In this document: positions 51,533-63,585 of the stretch, piece by piece
How positions within the stretch are numbered: the stretch's first letter is position 1
Layout: each line of letters opens with the position of its first letter
Assembly (NCBI GenBank): GCA_946965045.2
Contig: OX337230.1
Location: 1,798,001 to 1,862,000, forward strand
Source: Epithemia pelagica
Lineage: Eukaryota; Bacillariophyta; Bacillariophyceae; Surirellales; Surirellaceae
Direction of reading: 5' to 3'
DNA: 64,000 nt
Made by a program: the position numbers and the translations under genes
The notes under the pieces: model-generated
Databases searched by the model: none
Told to the model about the DNA's origin: nothing
The model's input: only the letters and a program-made list of their open reading frames with translations

Positions 51533-54500
51533 CGGTGTGCCGCGCCTAAACTAGATGAAAACGTTTTGTATGTTGACTCTGGTTTAGACGCTGGTAGTAT
51601 TGCATCATCCATAAGCAGTGTGGGACCTGGCTCTCCTGGTGGTGTTGGTGCCAAACGCCCAGCCTTACCACCGCCTAGCATTGTCGTTTCGGTCAAACGC
51701 TCCAGGCATCGTCCTACTGATCGAGGATCACGGGTCTTCCGAAGTGATTTGTCTTGTCTTATCCTTGGTCAAACATCCCTTTCGTGGGGACTTGGTCTCA
51801 GTCTCGGTGACTGGCACGGCATTTACATGTTGGCTGCCGAGTATGAAGCACGACGAGAGAACCCCTTTTGGCGTGCCGTTTTGCTTCATCTTGGGGACAA
51901 GCTCCACTTAGTCCCTAGCATCGACGTTGTTCTGGGACGAGGGATCATTTCGGTTGTACTGTTGGAAGGCGATCCCGATTACCTCGCGTCTTCCTTGCTT
52001 TTCGTCCCTCCGAGTTGGCCTGTTTTATTGTTGCTTCCTTCGGGATGGAGTCGCCCCACCCTTCCTCAAGTTCAATGGTTGTCGGTCACTCATCGTCAAT
52101 GTGGAGGTGTCACGACCGCTCGTGTCCACGTTGGGCGTCGTGGTACTCCCCCATTGTTTTTCCATGTCACCACGCGGCGCACGCTGGGTTCGATCATCTC
52201 GCATTCAGTCCGTCCTTCCCCATGTGGGGCGCCCACTCTGCCTGATCCTTATTACTCCTGTGACGATCAGTTGCACACCCGTGCTCTTTTCAAGCCCATC
52301 CGGTTGTCCACGCACTTTTCAAAGACGGGTTGGGGTTGTCGACCGCTTACTGATGAAGAAATTGGGACGGCGTTCGATTTGCCGCTTTGGGTCATCAATG
52401 ATACGGTCGCTTTCCGTTGGTGGTGCTCCCACATGATTCATCCGCGGGTTATTCCCATCAAGATCCCCGCTTTATTGTTGAATTCCGCTTTGCCACACTT
52501 GGACCCTGTTCTGATCCATCACACTAGTACCGCCGGCAACAAACACGGTGGACCCCCATCCCCGTTTCGTCCCTGCAAACGAGGCCGTTGGTTGACCCCT
52601 CTTTCGGAAACTGTTCAAGACGGCGTCCTAGGCACCACCTTTTCGTTCTTGTCCGCCTTTCTCCCTCATGACGCGTGGCTCGACGATTCCAAGATTTCGG
52701 ATATTGCGGTTAAGGCAGATGACGCCCTGGCCCCTTTTTGGATTTGGGATGGGCGGATTCGGGGCATCTACCCTTGGATCACAGATTCGGCGCTCTCCGG
52801 CTTCCGCTTGTTGGCTTTGCTTTGGTGGCGTCGCTCCTTGGTGCGGAGTTTCTTGGCTTATTTACGTTTGCGGTTTGGTGCGAATTGGCCATCCTTGGTG
52901 GCCTCTTCATCACTCCAGGGGGGGAGGAGTCTTTCGATTTTGATTCGTTTCCCGTGCTGCTATCCGCCGGCCGCTGTGTCTTGTCCCAACTTCTTCGTTC
53001 CACCTGGTGGGACTGGGATGCGGGTTCTTCGTTGATTTTTTGGCGCTGGAACGGCCTCTTCCAACAAGCGGATGCCTGGTTTGGCACTCCCATCCATGTC
53101 ACCGATGCTCTTCCTTCTTATCATCGGCGTCAGCGTGCTCCTCCTGCGGAATTACTCCCTCAAGTCTCCAAGAAATTATTGACGGTTCTCGAGCGTGGTT
53201 ATTTGGATGGTGTCTCTCCTCCCTCCAGCATGACCGACTACTTTGCTGTACCAAAAGGCGACAATGACATTCGGATGGTCTATAATGGCACAAGCTGCGG
53301 GTTGAATAAGTCCCTGTGGGCTCCAAATTTTTGGTTACCAACGTCTGAGTCGGCTCTTCGATTATTGACCACCGATTCCTATTGTGGGGACATGGATTTG
53401 GGGGAAATGTTTTTGAATTTCCCCATGGACGTACACCTTCGACCCTATGCCGGTGTAGACATGAATCCTGTCCAGTCACACCTCACCCCAGAAGCTACAG
53501 CCCTCTCTCCTGAATCTGGTAGGGTGCGGTGGAATCGTTTGTTTATGGGTATGCTTCCGAGTCCGTTCCACGCCGCCCGCCAATACTACTTGGCTGAGGA
53601 AATAGCAAAAGGAGCACCACAGGATCCAACCAATCCGTGTGGTTTTGATTCGATTTGCTTCAACATCCCTGGCTCCGCTGATTACACCCCAACTTTGCCT
53701 TGGGTCATGAAGTGGAGCTCTAGAATCGACAACATTACGGGAGACGTAGTTACCTACATGGACGACTTGCGAACGGTCGGTTCCTCAGCCGAACATGCAT
53801 GGCAGGTGGCACGTCAACTGGGGGCTAGATTGCAATATCTAGGAATTCAAGACGCGCCTCGAAAGCGGAGACCACTTTCCAAAACTCCCGGTGCATGGGC
53901 TGGCAGTGTACACCATATCTCAGCCACGACCATATCAAAAACGCTCACCACTCAAAAGAAATGGGACAAGGGTAAGAAACTCCTGGAAAAATACGTGGAC
54001 GCATATACCAAGAGTGACTCCCCCACGTTCGATCACAAGCAAATGCAACGAGACGTGGGCTTCTTCGTTCATCAAGCGCTGACCTACAATTCGCTAATGC
54101 CCTTTCTAAAGGATTTCTATTTGACTATGAATGTTTGGAGACCCGGGCGCAATGGCAAAGGATGGAAGCTTTCAACAAGGGAGTGGCTTTCCCAGCTACA
54201 AGAAAAGTTTGGGGACGAAGAAATCAACACCATTTGTGGGTTCTTAGACATAGATGAAGATGAAGATTTGCATACAGAACCAACCAACAAAGAAAAGGAC
54301 ATCCCACCAGCATGGGTCAAGGCAGTTCCGAGGCTGCGAACCGATGTACGAGCCATTGCGGTCATGCTAGGCTCGGAGGATCCTCCTAAGGTCCAAGTCA
54401 GGTCGGAAACCATCTTTGTTGCACTATTCGGATGCGGCGATGCTTCGGGATGTGGATTCGGGGCAGCCTTCCAACTCCCTCAAAAGAAACTGTCGTATAG

Positions 54501-55461
54501 AGTGGGAGCATGGGGTAAGGACATCGTGGTAGGAGAATCTTCCAACTGGAAGGAATTTACCAACTGTGTAGAGTCGCTGGAGGAAGAAGCGTCCTTGGGC
54601 CATTTGGACAACACAGAAGTCTTCTTCTTCACAGACAACTCAACCGTCGAACGTTGTTTCTACAAGGGCTCATCATCAAGTCCAAAACTGCTAGAACTAG
54701 TGATCCGCTTACAACGACTAGAGATGCGCCATGCAATACGGCTGCATATCTCCCACGTATCAGGAAAGAGGATGATCGCTGTGGGAGTGGATCGCATTTC
54801 TAGAGGGCAATTGAACGAGGGAGTTATGGCGGGGACTCCCATGTTATCCTACATTCCTCTTCACAAGACTCCATTCCAGATGTCCGAGCATCTGTTTGAA
54901 TGGGTTTGTTCTTGGTTGGGACCCAAAGCAGAAGCGCTAACCCCCATGGACTGGTTCACAACAGGCCACGACATCCAGGGATGGTCTCTCTCAACAGAAC
55001 ATAACAAACTGTCCCTGCCTATCCTTCGGCCAGGACATTTTGTGTGGGCTCCGCCTCCAGGAGCAGCTGATGTGGCTCTCGAGGAATTGAGAAAAGCTCG
55101 TCACAAAAGACAATCTTCCATGCATGTTTTTCTTTGTCAACACCTGCTTACTCCAAAATGGTATAAGCAGTTGCACAAGGCATGCGATTTGGTTATGGAA
55201 ATCCCTGCTGGAACTTCGTTTTGGCCCGAAGGAAATTATGAACCTCTCATCGTTGGTCTTGTTTTTCCTTTTCTTAGGGCACAGCCGTGGCAATTGCGGG
55301 GCACCCCAAAAATGTTCTCAATGGACCGCCAATTGCGCAAATTGTGGAAAGAAGATCCAGTGGGTGGAAGGGATCTTCTGCGGAAATTTTGCATTCAGTG
55401 TTGGAAAATGCAGTCCATGTCGAAACGCATGGTGCGCAAGTTGTTATTCTTCGAACGATGA
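51533..55461 (+). pseudogene. DIRS-like ORF2 (RT–RNase H), copy B, frameshifted
   Basis: Continues in frame after the ORF1 TGA, as in copy A. A homopolymer loss (eight G to seven G, 52918–52924) shifts the frame near residue 460. The RT (VTYMDDLRTVG) and RNase H (FTDNSTVERC) motifs remain open in the downstream frame to 55461. VGVDRISRG carries Arg where copy A has Gly. One extra codon (TLTTQKKW versus TLTQKKW) separates the copies. Confidence 0.85.
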
Positions 55462-56350
55462 GGGCCGGTTCTTTGTGGCTTCCAGGAATTTGATGGTGGA
55501 AGAGTCGGACGCGGACCGGATCGTAGCGGCCACTTGGAGAGCGCGCACAAAGGACCGACAAGAAGATTATAGTCATGCGCGAGCGGGTGATCACTTGATG
55601 ACTCCTTTCGAGTGTGATTGGTGCATCTTTCGAAAGTTGAGAGGTGAGGAACCGGACCCAAGAAGCGTGCAAGACAAGTACTTGATGGTGTGCGTGCGGT
55701 GCATGAATCTTGATGCATTTTGGAGTCGGGCAGCAAGCACGGTCGCGCAAAACACCAGAAATGCCAGAAGGATGATCGAGAAGTCAATGAAAGTGGGAAT
55801 CCCTTATGGACCGTTCTTGAGCCACGGCCCGTTCCCAAGTTATGATCATTGTGGGTACCAAGTGGTATATTTGATGTTGGACAGTTCGTTGGACGAGGGA
55901 AAGTATCATACGGATAGAATGTGAGAGCAACAGCGGCCACTCTGGTTGATAATCGACCCCTGGTTTTGACGGACAACAATGGGAAAGCCTTCTCTCGGTT
56001 GGGCCAAGACGAGAGTGGATCATTATGGTTTTCAAGATTTGTTGAAGGTTGTCGCCGACGGATGGGCCAAGACTGGCGCCCGGACCAAGCAATATCCAGC
56101 GAATTGGTTGTTGCGTTGCTTGGTTCCTTGGAAGAAGAACTGAGGCGTCCGAACAATGTGACGGACCCATTTGTGACAGTTATGGCAGGAACCTTTTATG
56201 CTGTGTCCTTTGCTTTATCCTTGAGAGGGCCGGAAGGGCTGCTCCTTGATTTAGGAGCCATGACTCGATACGCAGATCTCTACAAGGACCGGGATTGCGT
56301 GGTGGTTTGTCTTTGGGGCCAATTCAAAGGCGAGCATTCTGAACGGGCTC

Positions 56351-56355
56351 ATCTC
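56351..56355. repeat. Target-site duplication ATCTC (left)
   Basis: ATCTC here and at 62108–62112. The intact ORF3 of copy A has a single ATCTC at this point, which proves the insertion site. Confidence 0.95.
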
Positions 56356-57111
56356 TAGCAGAACTCTCATTGAGAATTCAGAAGGGTAATAGGTAGTTGG
56401 GTAAAAGGCTCGCTGAGCCGACAATCGATCACCAACCGATACAACAATCCTCCACGGGTCAGAGAAGAGTTGCAAGTCGAAGTCCGCCGTGGGTGGGGGC
56501 AGTCGGTCCACTGATAAGAGGTTAGTCTTAAGATGAGTGTTAAAATGGTGATATTAATGATTGTGAGATGATTACTAACTAAGGTGTTTGATGAAGGTCG
56601 AGGTCCTGGCTCCTGTATACGGCCATGGATCTGGTGTGATAGGTCCTCAAATGGTTGGAGTAGACCTGCATTGTTGTATTGAAAGTATATGCAGTTGTAT
56701 ATCATATACCAATGCCAACAGCTCTTGCTTTGTTGTGATATAGGTAGTTTTCTTGGCGCGTTGTTGATTGCATTCTTGGAATTGTGGGAATGGAAATATG
56801 GTCTCGCGTGATCGTGATTCGTGCTTTGATTACTTAGGTCGTTGAGGTAAGTCGTGGAGGTGCTCACTCGGATCGTGATTGCGCGCGCTTGAGAATACTG
56901 GGCGCGCACGTGATGGGCCATAGTCAATATCCGAGCGGTCGCCGATAGCGCGTGCATTGCGAGCATGCCTTGGCCAAAATTAAAGGTCCGCGAGCATGCC
57001 GTCATTCTTTTCTCACTTTTACACAAATGTCATTGGATGCCATAAAATACTAGCATCAGTCGATGTGTTGTAGATTCCACCATCACCTAGTTAAAGGTGA
57101 GAATCCTAACA
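56356..57111 (-). repeat. 3' LTR of the Copia-type element
   Basis: 756 bp, TGTTAG…CTGCTA on the minus strand. It nearly equals 61352–62107; the differences I see are near 56839, 56844 and 56943. A long chance frame crosses both LTRs but starts without an ATG. Confidence 0.92.
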
Positions 57112-60100
57112 CTCCCCACAATTCGTCGAGTGAGGATTGTTATTTTCCTTGTCATGCTTCTGAACGTTTCCTCCCCAGAAGAATATGATCTTGAACATGG
57201 TCCATACTTTCGAGAATTTCCAATGTTTGTTGAGAATGTCTCCTGGATGTTCTCATAGTCATCATTCTTGAGTTGGTAGGTCTTGTCGATGCCCTTTGAG
57301 CTATGCTCCCCAGGTGCCTTCTTCATCCAAACATTGGGATCTGCTTTAGTTGGTGACAAATCCATATCAATTGGGATGTCAAAGAAACAGTCACGCCGAC
57401 ATGCTCCTGAAGATTTCAATCCCTTTGAGGCCTTGTGCGTAATCAAGATGTGACCTGATTCCTTGAGTTCTTGTCTTGCAACTATCAAGATCTTCTCTCC
57501 AGATAAAGCTTCGGGGTCATGTGCAATTCCAACTTTTGCTCCCCATATATCCATATCATTGAGAATCCCAAGACAGGTGGTTGTATGGAAGTTGTGAATG
57601 GAAGTAGCACACAGAATGATTGCCTCAGCCGGTTCTTTGGCAAAAGGTTCGTCTGTGATGAGAAGTGCTTTGCGACTATCATCATGATTTACAAGATGGA
57701 CTCGAATCTTGTTCTTGTGATACTCTTCTGAAGATGCATTTATCATTTTCCCTCTGCTGAGCTGGGTTTGACGATAATCCTTGAATGTCTTGAGAGATTG
57801 AGTCCGAGAAACCTGAGAGGGCTCAACTTCAGTAGTGTCGTGCCACTTTTCTTTACCATGTTGCTTGTCTAACAAAACAACTACTTCTTCATATTTCTGT
57901 GGAACTTCTTGATAACCAAACTTGTACTTGATGGAATGACAGACATGCTTGATTCGTGACTGCTGTTTGGCAGCTTGAACAAGGTATTTACTGGTCTTGA
58001 CAAAACGCTTGAGATGTTTCCATCCAAGTTCACTCAATAGATCATGTTTCTTGGTGTATGCATCGTTTACCATTAGTGACGGAGGCTCATAGATCATCTC
58101 CCCAGTCTCCCAATCAACAAGTATATGACAGGGACTTCTTTTGTAGTCAAGATTGTTGCAAATACTTGACGGTTCTTGATCTCCGACGGCATCTCTGAAT
58201 TGGAAAACGTTATCTTCAGTTGCCTTTGCTTGGTTATCCTGTTTGATGTATTCCATATGTTGACGGTATGAAATTATCTTGTCAATGTCGGAAACGGATT
58301 TGTAGAAAGTGTACTTGATAAAGTCTTCTTGCTTCAGAGCATCTTGTTCTAAATCAACGATGCATCTGATAAGACATGGTTATCGTTGCTCCCCATTATA
58401 TGGTTGTCGTTGCTCCCCATTTTCCTCAGGATCATAAACAAGGAAAGTTTGGCCAATAGTGTCATCATATTTGATCGTAGGGATTTGCGTGGATGGATCT
58501 TCACCTTTGCAACAAATGAAAACAATGTCAGCTTGTTTGCCGTTGGGTTTATTTGGAAGCGACTCCTCCCCTGAAGAGGTATCCACACAAAGGTTGCTGC
58601 TGGGTGGCCTGGATGCATCATGAAGAATGGCAGAGTAACAAAGGGTTTGAGTGTCCAGAGACAAAGTATCACCCATGGGAGGGGCAAAAACAAGCCAGTA
58701 GCCAAGTGTCGTGACAAAAGAGGGAGGGTAGGGACGGTAGGGACGGTGGGAGAGGGCATATGATTCGGTAAAGTAGGGGGCCTTGTCCCAGATAAGGAAG
58801 AAAAGTGGGTAGGTAATGCCGGGTGGGCGACCACTGAGGATCTCAAGAGGGATATGGCCCGAAACGGTCACGACGTATGTTGTCCTCTTAACGGTCTGAA
58901 AACGGTTCTCAGCCATGTTCTGATCTTGGAGGTATGGTTTGGAACAGCATTCTCCAAGCAGGGGTGTGAAGAAGGAAGGCGTATCAGGTCCATGATCGTA
59001 AGGTAAATCCAAGAGAAGGTTGAGGTTACAGACAACACGATTGGTATACTTCCCAAAAGCATCATGCGGATTGTTGCCATCATTTTCAACAGTCCTTGAA
59101 GAAGGTGCCGTATCTTGCATGGGATCAAGATACCAATGATTATAGCCAGTCAATTGATTGTCACCGGAGAAAGTAGACATGCGAGAAAGCAGATGTCGAG
59201 ATATCTCAACTTTCTGTTTACAGTTGTTGTTCTCGAGACAATCATTAGGGATGGATGTTGTCTTGGTATTGGATTCCAAATGAGCAAGATTAGATGTTGG
59301 ATGATTGACAACAAGATTGGTCACAACTTGAGGAACAAACCGGGTAATCAGATCAGAGAAATTGTCTTGACGGTCTTTGGAAGCATCTTGAATTATGTCG
59401 TCAATCCGTGTACTACCAGGGTCAGGATCAGGTTCTGGATCAATGTCAAGAGTATGCGTCTGTTCCTTGCATGCAATTGTTGATGCATTCTGTGTAGACT
59501 TGTTGTACGCAATGATTACTTGACGACTGTTGTCAGTGAGTTTACTCCACAGATTTCTTGGAAGACTAATCTTTGGAAGCGAAGATGAATCCTTGGTCTT
59601 CATGTTAGTTCTCTTAATCCTGTCGTGCATTTCTTTGGGTGATGGATTGTTGATATCAAAATCTTGATCATATTGAAAGTCATGTTGCTTGGTATGCTTA
59701 CGTTGGTTAGACTTTGGTGATCGAGTTGCTTGGTCATGATCATATGCGGCATCAAGGAGAAGACGGAAATATGATTGATAACAAAGTGTCTTTGCACCAG
59801 ACAAGATGTTGACTTGTCGTAAATCAGGTACCTTTTGAACGGCTTTCATCAGGAAGGCCATCCTAGTGGAGTGGCCAGGAATGTGATCAAACATTGATCC
59901 CAGATTGTCGAGAAGATGGAATTGGTGTTGAAAGTGGAGAAGAAACTGATAGGTTGTGCCGTGCCATGAATCATCGAGACAAAGATTGGAGATGTAGTTG
60001 TTAAGACGTAACACCTCTCTTTTTGCTAAACGAAATGACGAAATGCAACCTTGGTTCAGACGAAGCTTGGTGAAGTCTGCATTGATTCTCCAATGATCAT

Positions 60101-60479
60101 AATTGGCCTTGGTGAGGTTCAACCAGGTAGAGCGAGGTAAATCAGACTGCTGCAGGGTTGAGGTTTGTTCTCGTGACCAATGTGCTAGGATCTTCAGTTG
60201 ATGCCTTGTATATGTCTTCAGGTCCATCGTCTTGTTCCCATACTTGTATTGTCCAAGGTCCTTGATATTCTTTTCTGGATTGACTGCAAGGTAGTCGATG
60301 ACATTCAGAATGTGTTCGAAACCACTACGTTTTATCCATTGATGAAGGCCTTGAGCTCGTTCTTCATCACATTCAAATAGATTTTGGGTGATATGATTGA
60401 ACACTTGTGTATCTGATATGTCAGGCGGTACTGAGTCGTCAGAAGGAAGAGAAGGTGTCTTGGGGTATGTTGGATCCAT
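57087..60479 (-). pseudogene. Copia-type gag–pol remnant with one internal TAA
   Basis: One frame from the ATG at 60479 to 57087 is broken only by TAA at 58382–58380, in a duplicated segment reading NGEQRQPYNGEQR. The first copy has CAA where the second has TAA, so it is a nonsense change. The 699-codon part is gag-like (helical, LRLNQGCISSFRLAKREVLR). It then jumps to a post-integrase segment (PLEILSGRPPGITYP, LGYWLVFAPPMGDTLS). The second part has the pre-RT linker (CHILVDWETGEMIYEPPSLM) and early RT (KIRVHLVNHDDSRKALL, KGLKSSGACRRDCFF, KADPNVWM). Protease, integrase core, YVDD and RNase H are missing, which implies large deletions. Confidence 0.82.
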
Positions 60480-60763
60480 GGTAGTATATGGTTGGTTCGT
60501 TGTTTATTTAATGTGTGGTGTGATCTGAACCCGGATGTACCACGTGTGTGCCACGTATGTCAGTACCCGGATGTGTGATGTGCTGGGAACCCGGATGTGC
60601 GGAACTCGGTTTTGTCTCTGGTTTGTTGTGGAAACTACTTAAAGATACTTATCCTTGGTCACTTCCGGACTCGTTGCGGTGATCGAGTTGAACCAGGGAG
60701 TCAGGAATAATGGTAGCTTCCTCGTCTTGCTCGTAGTCCTCAGCAAAGTACTGGGTAAGACTA

Positions 60764-61146
60764 CTTCACGGTGTTTCAGTCCTTTAGAAGAGAGTCGCCC
60801 GGCGCGGAGGGTAGAATGACGAGGAGGGCATATGTTCGAGGAGGGCGCATGCCCGACAAGACATATGCCCGTCGAGTCATTCTCCCGACAAGCCGGGCGC
60901 CCGACGAGGAAGGAATGAGAAAACACAGGGGAGTAATCTGCTTACTTTATATCTAGATGTGTAGGTAGTGACTACCGCCCGGTTTAATTAGGAGTTGGGA
61001 TGTCGCAACGACATAATTTTCCTTACACGGTTCACCCATGATGTGGCGCGATTCGCACGATTACTACTTCCCGGCTCTACAATAAATTCCAACTGTAGTA
61101 TAAAAAAGTGAGACGAACTACCTGCATAGCTAGGTATAGAGTTAGT
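60764..61146. repeat. Dispersed hairpin-bearing repeat module, copy 2 (in the Copia-type leader)
   Basis: About 380 bp resembling 19691–20066. The hairpin arms are 60797–60835 and 60861–60898 (gcccggcgcgg…gggcatatgt against acatatgccc…agccgggc), followed by TGTGTAGGTAGTGA near 60959 and CGAACTACCTGCATA near 61115. It lies between the 5' LTR and the gag start. The stretch 60480–60763 has about four (a)acccggatgt-like units near 60530–60600. Confidence 0.6.
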
Positions 61147-61351
61147 TGCACGAAGTCCTGGTCCAGCTTGAGGTCCTGGAATAGGAGAGGGTTGATGACC
61201 CTAGCCTTAGCCAGGCTGGCCCTGTTGTTGGGTTGGGTAGCTTTGTCCTCTAACTCTTGTTTGTTGGTGTAGCTCAATCTGTACTCAATGTAGATGGGTA
61301 AGTATGATCTCCAATGCGACTGCAGGGCAATGAGCGATGAGACTGTTAATC

Positions 61352-62107
61352 TAGCAGAACTCTCATTGAGAATTCAGAAGGGTAATAGGTAGTTGGGTAA
61401 AAGGCTCGCTGAGCCGACAATCGATCACCAACCGATACAACAATCCTCCACGGGTCAGAGAAGAGTTGCAAGTCGAAGTCCGCCGTGGGTGGGGGCAGTC
61501 GGTCCACTGATAAGAGGTTAGTCTTAAGATGAGTGTTAAAATGGTGATATTAATGATTGTGAGATGATTACTAACTAAGGTGTTTGATGAAGGTCGAGGT
61601 CCTGGCTCCTGTATACGGCCATGGATCTGGTGTGATAGGTCCTCAAATGGTTGGAGTAGACCTGCATTGTTGTATTGAAAGTATATGCAGTTGTATATCA
61701 TATACCAATGCCAACAGCTCTTGCTTTGTTGTGATATAGGTAGTTTTCTTGGCGCGTTGTTGATTGCATTCTTGGAATTGTGGGAATGGAAATATGGTCT
61801 CGCGTGATCGTGATTCGTGCTTTGATTACTTAGGTCGTGGAGGTAAGTCGTGGAGGTGCTCACTCGGATCGTGATTGCGCGCGCTTGAGAATACTGGGCG
61901 CGCACGTGATGGGCCATAGTCAATATCCGAGCGGTCGCCAATAGCGCGTGCATTGCGAGCATGCCTTGGCCAAAATTAAAGGTCCGCGAGCATGCCGTCA
62001 TTCTTTTCTCACTTTTACACAAATGTCATTGGATGCCATAAAATACTAGCATCAGTCGATGTGTTGTAGATTCCACCATCACCTAGTTAAAGGTGAGAAT
62101 CCTAACA
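61352..62107 (-). repeat. 5' LTR of the Copia-type element
   Basis: 756 bp. On the minus strand it is followed inside by GATTAACAGTCTCATCGC, where a primer-binding site would lie; I could not match it to a tRNA. Confidence 0.92.
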
Positions 62108-62112
62108 ATCTC
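62108..62112. repeat. Target-site duplication ATCTC (right)
   Basis: Second copy of ATCTC; the DIRS-like ORF3 sequence resumes directly (CTCCCCTGCTGC). Confidence 0.95.
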
Positions 62113-62587
62113 CTCCCCTGCTGCAATGTAACAGGGAGTGGAATCAAAGTTCGCCAATGGCTGAACAGAGCAATGGCCTTGTCTCGGGACATTGGACAAA
62201 CGACCGGGCCGTTGATGATGGATCGAAAGGGTGTACCCATCGCGCCACGAATGCTGGATGACATCCTGCATCGACAGTCATGCAAACTTTTCGACGATGA
62301 TAAAAACCTTTTTCCTCTGACTGCCATCAAAGGGGAAGAGGACATCGTCACAAAATACTTTGTGTTCCGATCTTTCAGACGGGGCTCGAATACAAGAGCA
62401 AAAGAGGTGGGCGTCGACCAGCCAGACCTTGAAACCGTCAACCGATGGAGAATAAAGGAGAGAGCAGGAGCCAATAAACCAGGCGGGGCCATTGACCACA
62501 TGTACGCAGACCTATCGATGCTTGTGGGGCCGTTTCTCCAATATAGTTCTGCAATGTGACGACCAAACCAAGATTCTCGGTGGAGGG

Positions 62588-63010
62588 GGTTTCTGGAACT
62601 GGCAAGTTGCGTTGAGGCTGACATGGCAAGGCCTCTTCGCTTCTTGTCCATAAGAGAGAGAGTTTGAGCCGATTGCGTCCCCTGTCCGTTTCCGCCTTTG
62701 CGATTGCATGGTGCAACCTGATCGCGTTGGTGGGCCACAAGCGGATCCAACAGGAGTCTTGATTTGGGTCTTTCTTTTTGTTCTTTTGGGCCGGTTCCCC
62801 TGTCTGAGCATTGTGCCAGATCGGACCCTGAGTGGTGAAGGATTACCCTTCCCCCCACAACACAACCTAAACTAGTGTTTACGGTTGCGAGAATCTAATG
62901 AGATAAGTTTATGATTTGATTCTGCTGTTTGTCTTTGTGTTTGCGCGAGAGAAAGGGATCCTGAGGCTGGATGGCGACATGGTGGGTGCTGAGCAGGGTT
63001 TGCGAGTGCC
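62588..63010 (+). repeat. B repeat of DIRS-like copy B
   Basis: 423 bp matching B1/B2 of copy A with scattered changes. It ends at …GCGAGTGCC, the same base as the outer end of B2, and no A2 follows. Confidence 0.88.
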
Positions 63011-63585
63011 CTGTCCACATCCACACTCATTACTATTGTACTCCTACAATAACTCTTGTTATTGTATTGTACCTTTTCACACACCCGAGCGGTATTTACC
63101 TTAAATTCCTTTTTGTATTTTTGTTGTGGAAAATCGATTTCTCGCCGAGTAGTGTACGATTTTTGTTTCCCGGTTGTCCCTCTTTGTGACACGGTCAAAT
63201 CCCGGAATCTGAAATCGCTCTTCTTCCGCCCGCCAGATTCACTCATTTATCGGAATATAACGGTCGGTATCTGACAATTTCCCAGAGTCATGTGCCGGCG
63301 CGAGCCGAGATGTCCTGCCATCCAGGCAAGGTGCGCACATCATTCGTTGTTGTTCGTTCGCAGCCAAAGAACAAACACGAATCACCGCATGCAGACACAG
63401 GTGTGAGACCGACATTTGATCAACATACATGTTGGTTTTGCATGTTTTGACCCCTCTCATCTTTTTTGTACCACTCAGTCTACAATTCCCAAAGATCGAA
63501 GTCCTTTCAGCTGCATCCAAGCAAAGGACACTGAGAGTACAAGGTTGGGGGACTTTTCCGATCATTCAGAGGAGCACGTTTAGCC
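63011..63585. other. Intergenic region upstream of the last gene
   Basis: 575 bp with small open frames lacking coding character. It presumably includes the promoter of the gene at 63586. No repeat recognised. Confidence 0.3.

Larger units (their letters stand above)
56356..62107 (-). mobile_element. Copia-type (CoDi-like) LTR retrotransposon, internally deleted, nested in DIRS copy B
   Basis: 5,752 bp, with LTRs 56356–57111 and 61352–62107 (756 bp each, differing at about three bases by eye) and a 5-bp duplication, ATCTC. On the minus strand the LTR begins TGTTAGGATTCTCACC. A purine tract (TTGTGGGGAG) sits just before the 3' LTR, as in Copia elements. The single internal frame keeps gag and pieces of pol but lacks the integrase catalytic core and the RT YxDD box, so the element must have been moved in trans. 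The near-identical LTRs show it arrived recently, after copy B of the DIRS-like element. Confidence 0.9.
55124..62559 (+). pseudogene. DIRS-like ORF3 (tyrosine recombinase), copy B, deleted and split
   Basis: The first part is open from 55124 to 55924, where a deletion of about 47 bp breaks the frame. The next part (55921–56358) is cut by the Copia-type element. The C-terminal recombinase part resumes at about 62108–62559 (LPCCNVTGSGIKVRQWLNRA, FRSFRRGSNTRAKEVGVD, HMYADLSMLVGPFL). It cannot make a functional recombinase as it stands. Confidence 0.88.
48560..63010 (+). mobile_element. Degenerate DIRS-like retrotransposon, copy B, split by a Copia-type element
   Basis: Starts with A1 (48560–49042), then the three ORFs in the same order as copy A, then B1 (62588–63010), where it ends at the same base as B2 of copy A. 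A2 and B2 are absent, as if B1 and B2 had recombined. Without the 5,752-bp insert and its 5-bp duplication the copy is about 8.69 kb, about 47 bp shorter than the matching part of copy A. A deletion of about that size in ORF3 near 55917 accounts for this. Single-base losses in ORF1 and ORF2 also break frames, so the copy is not autonomous. Confidence 0.9.

Noticed and set aside
56367-57026. Long minus-strand frame (219 codons) filling each LTR of the Copia-type element
   Set aside because: It starts without an ATG, has no recognisable domain and is present in both LTRs simply because they are copies. Probably chance openness.
61077-61277. Possible tRNA-like or primer-binding features after the 5' LTR
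   Set aside because: No cloverleaf or recognised tRNA 3'-end complement could be found by eye.
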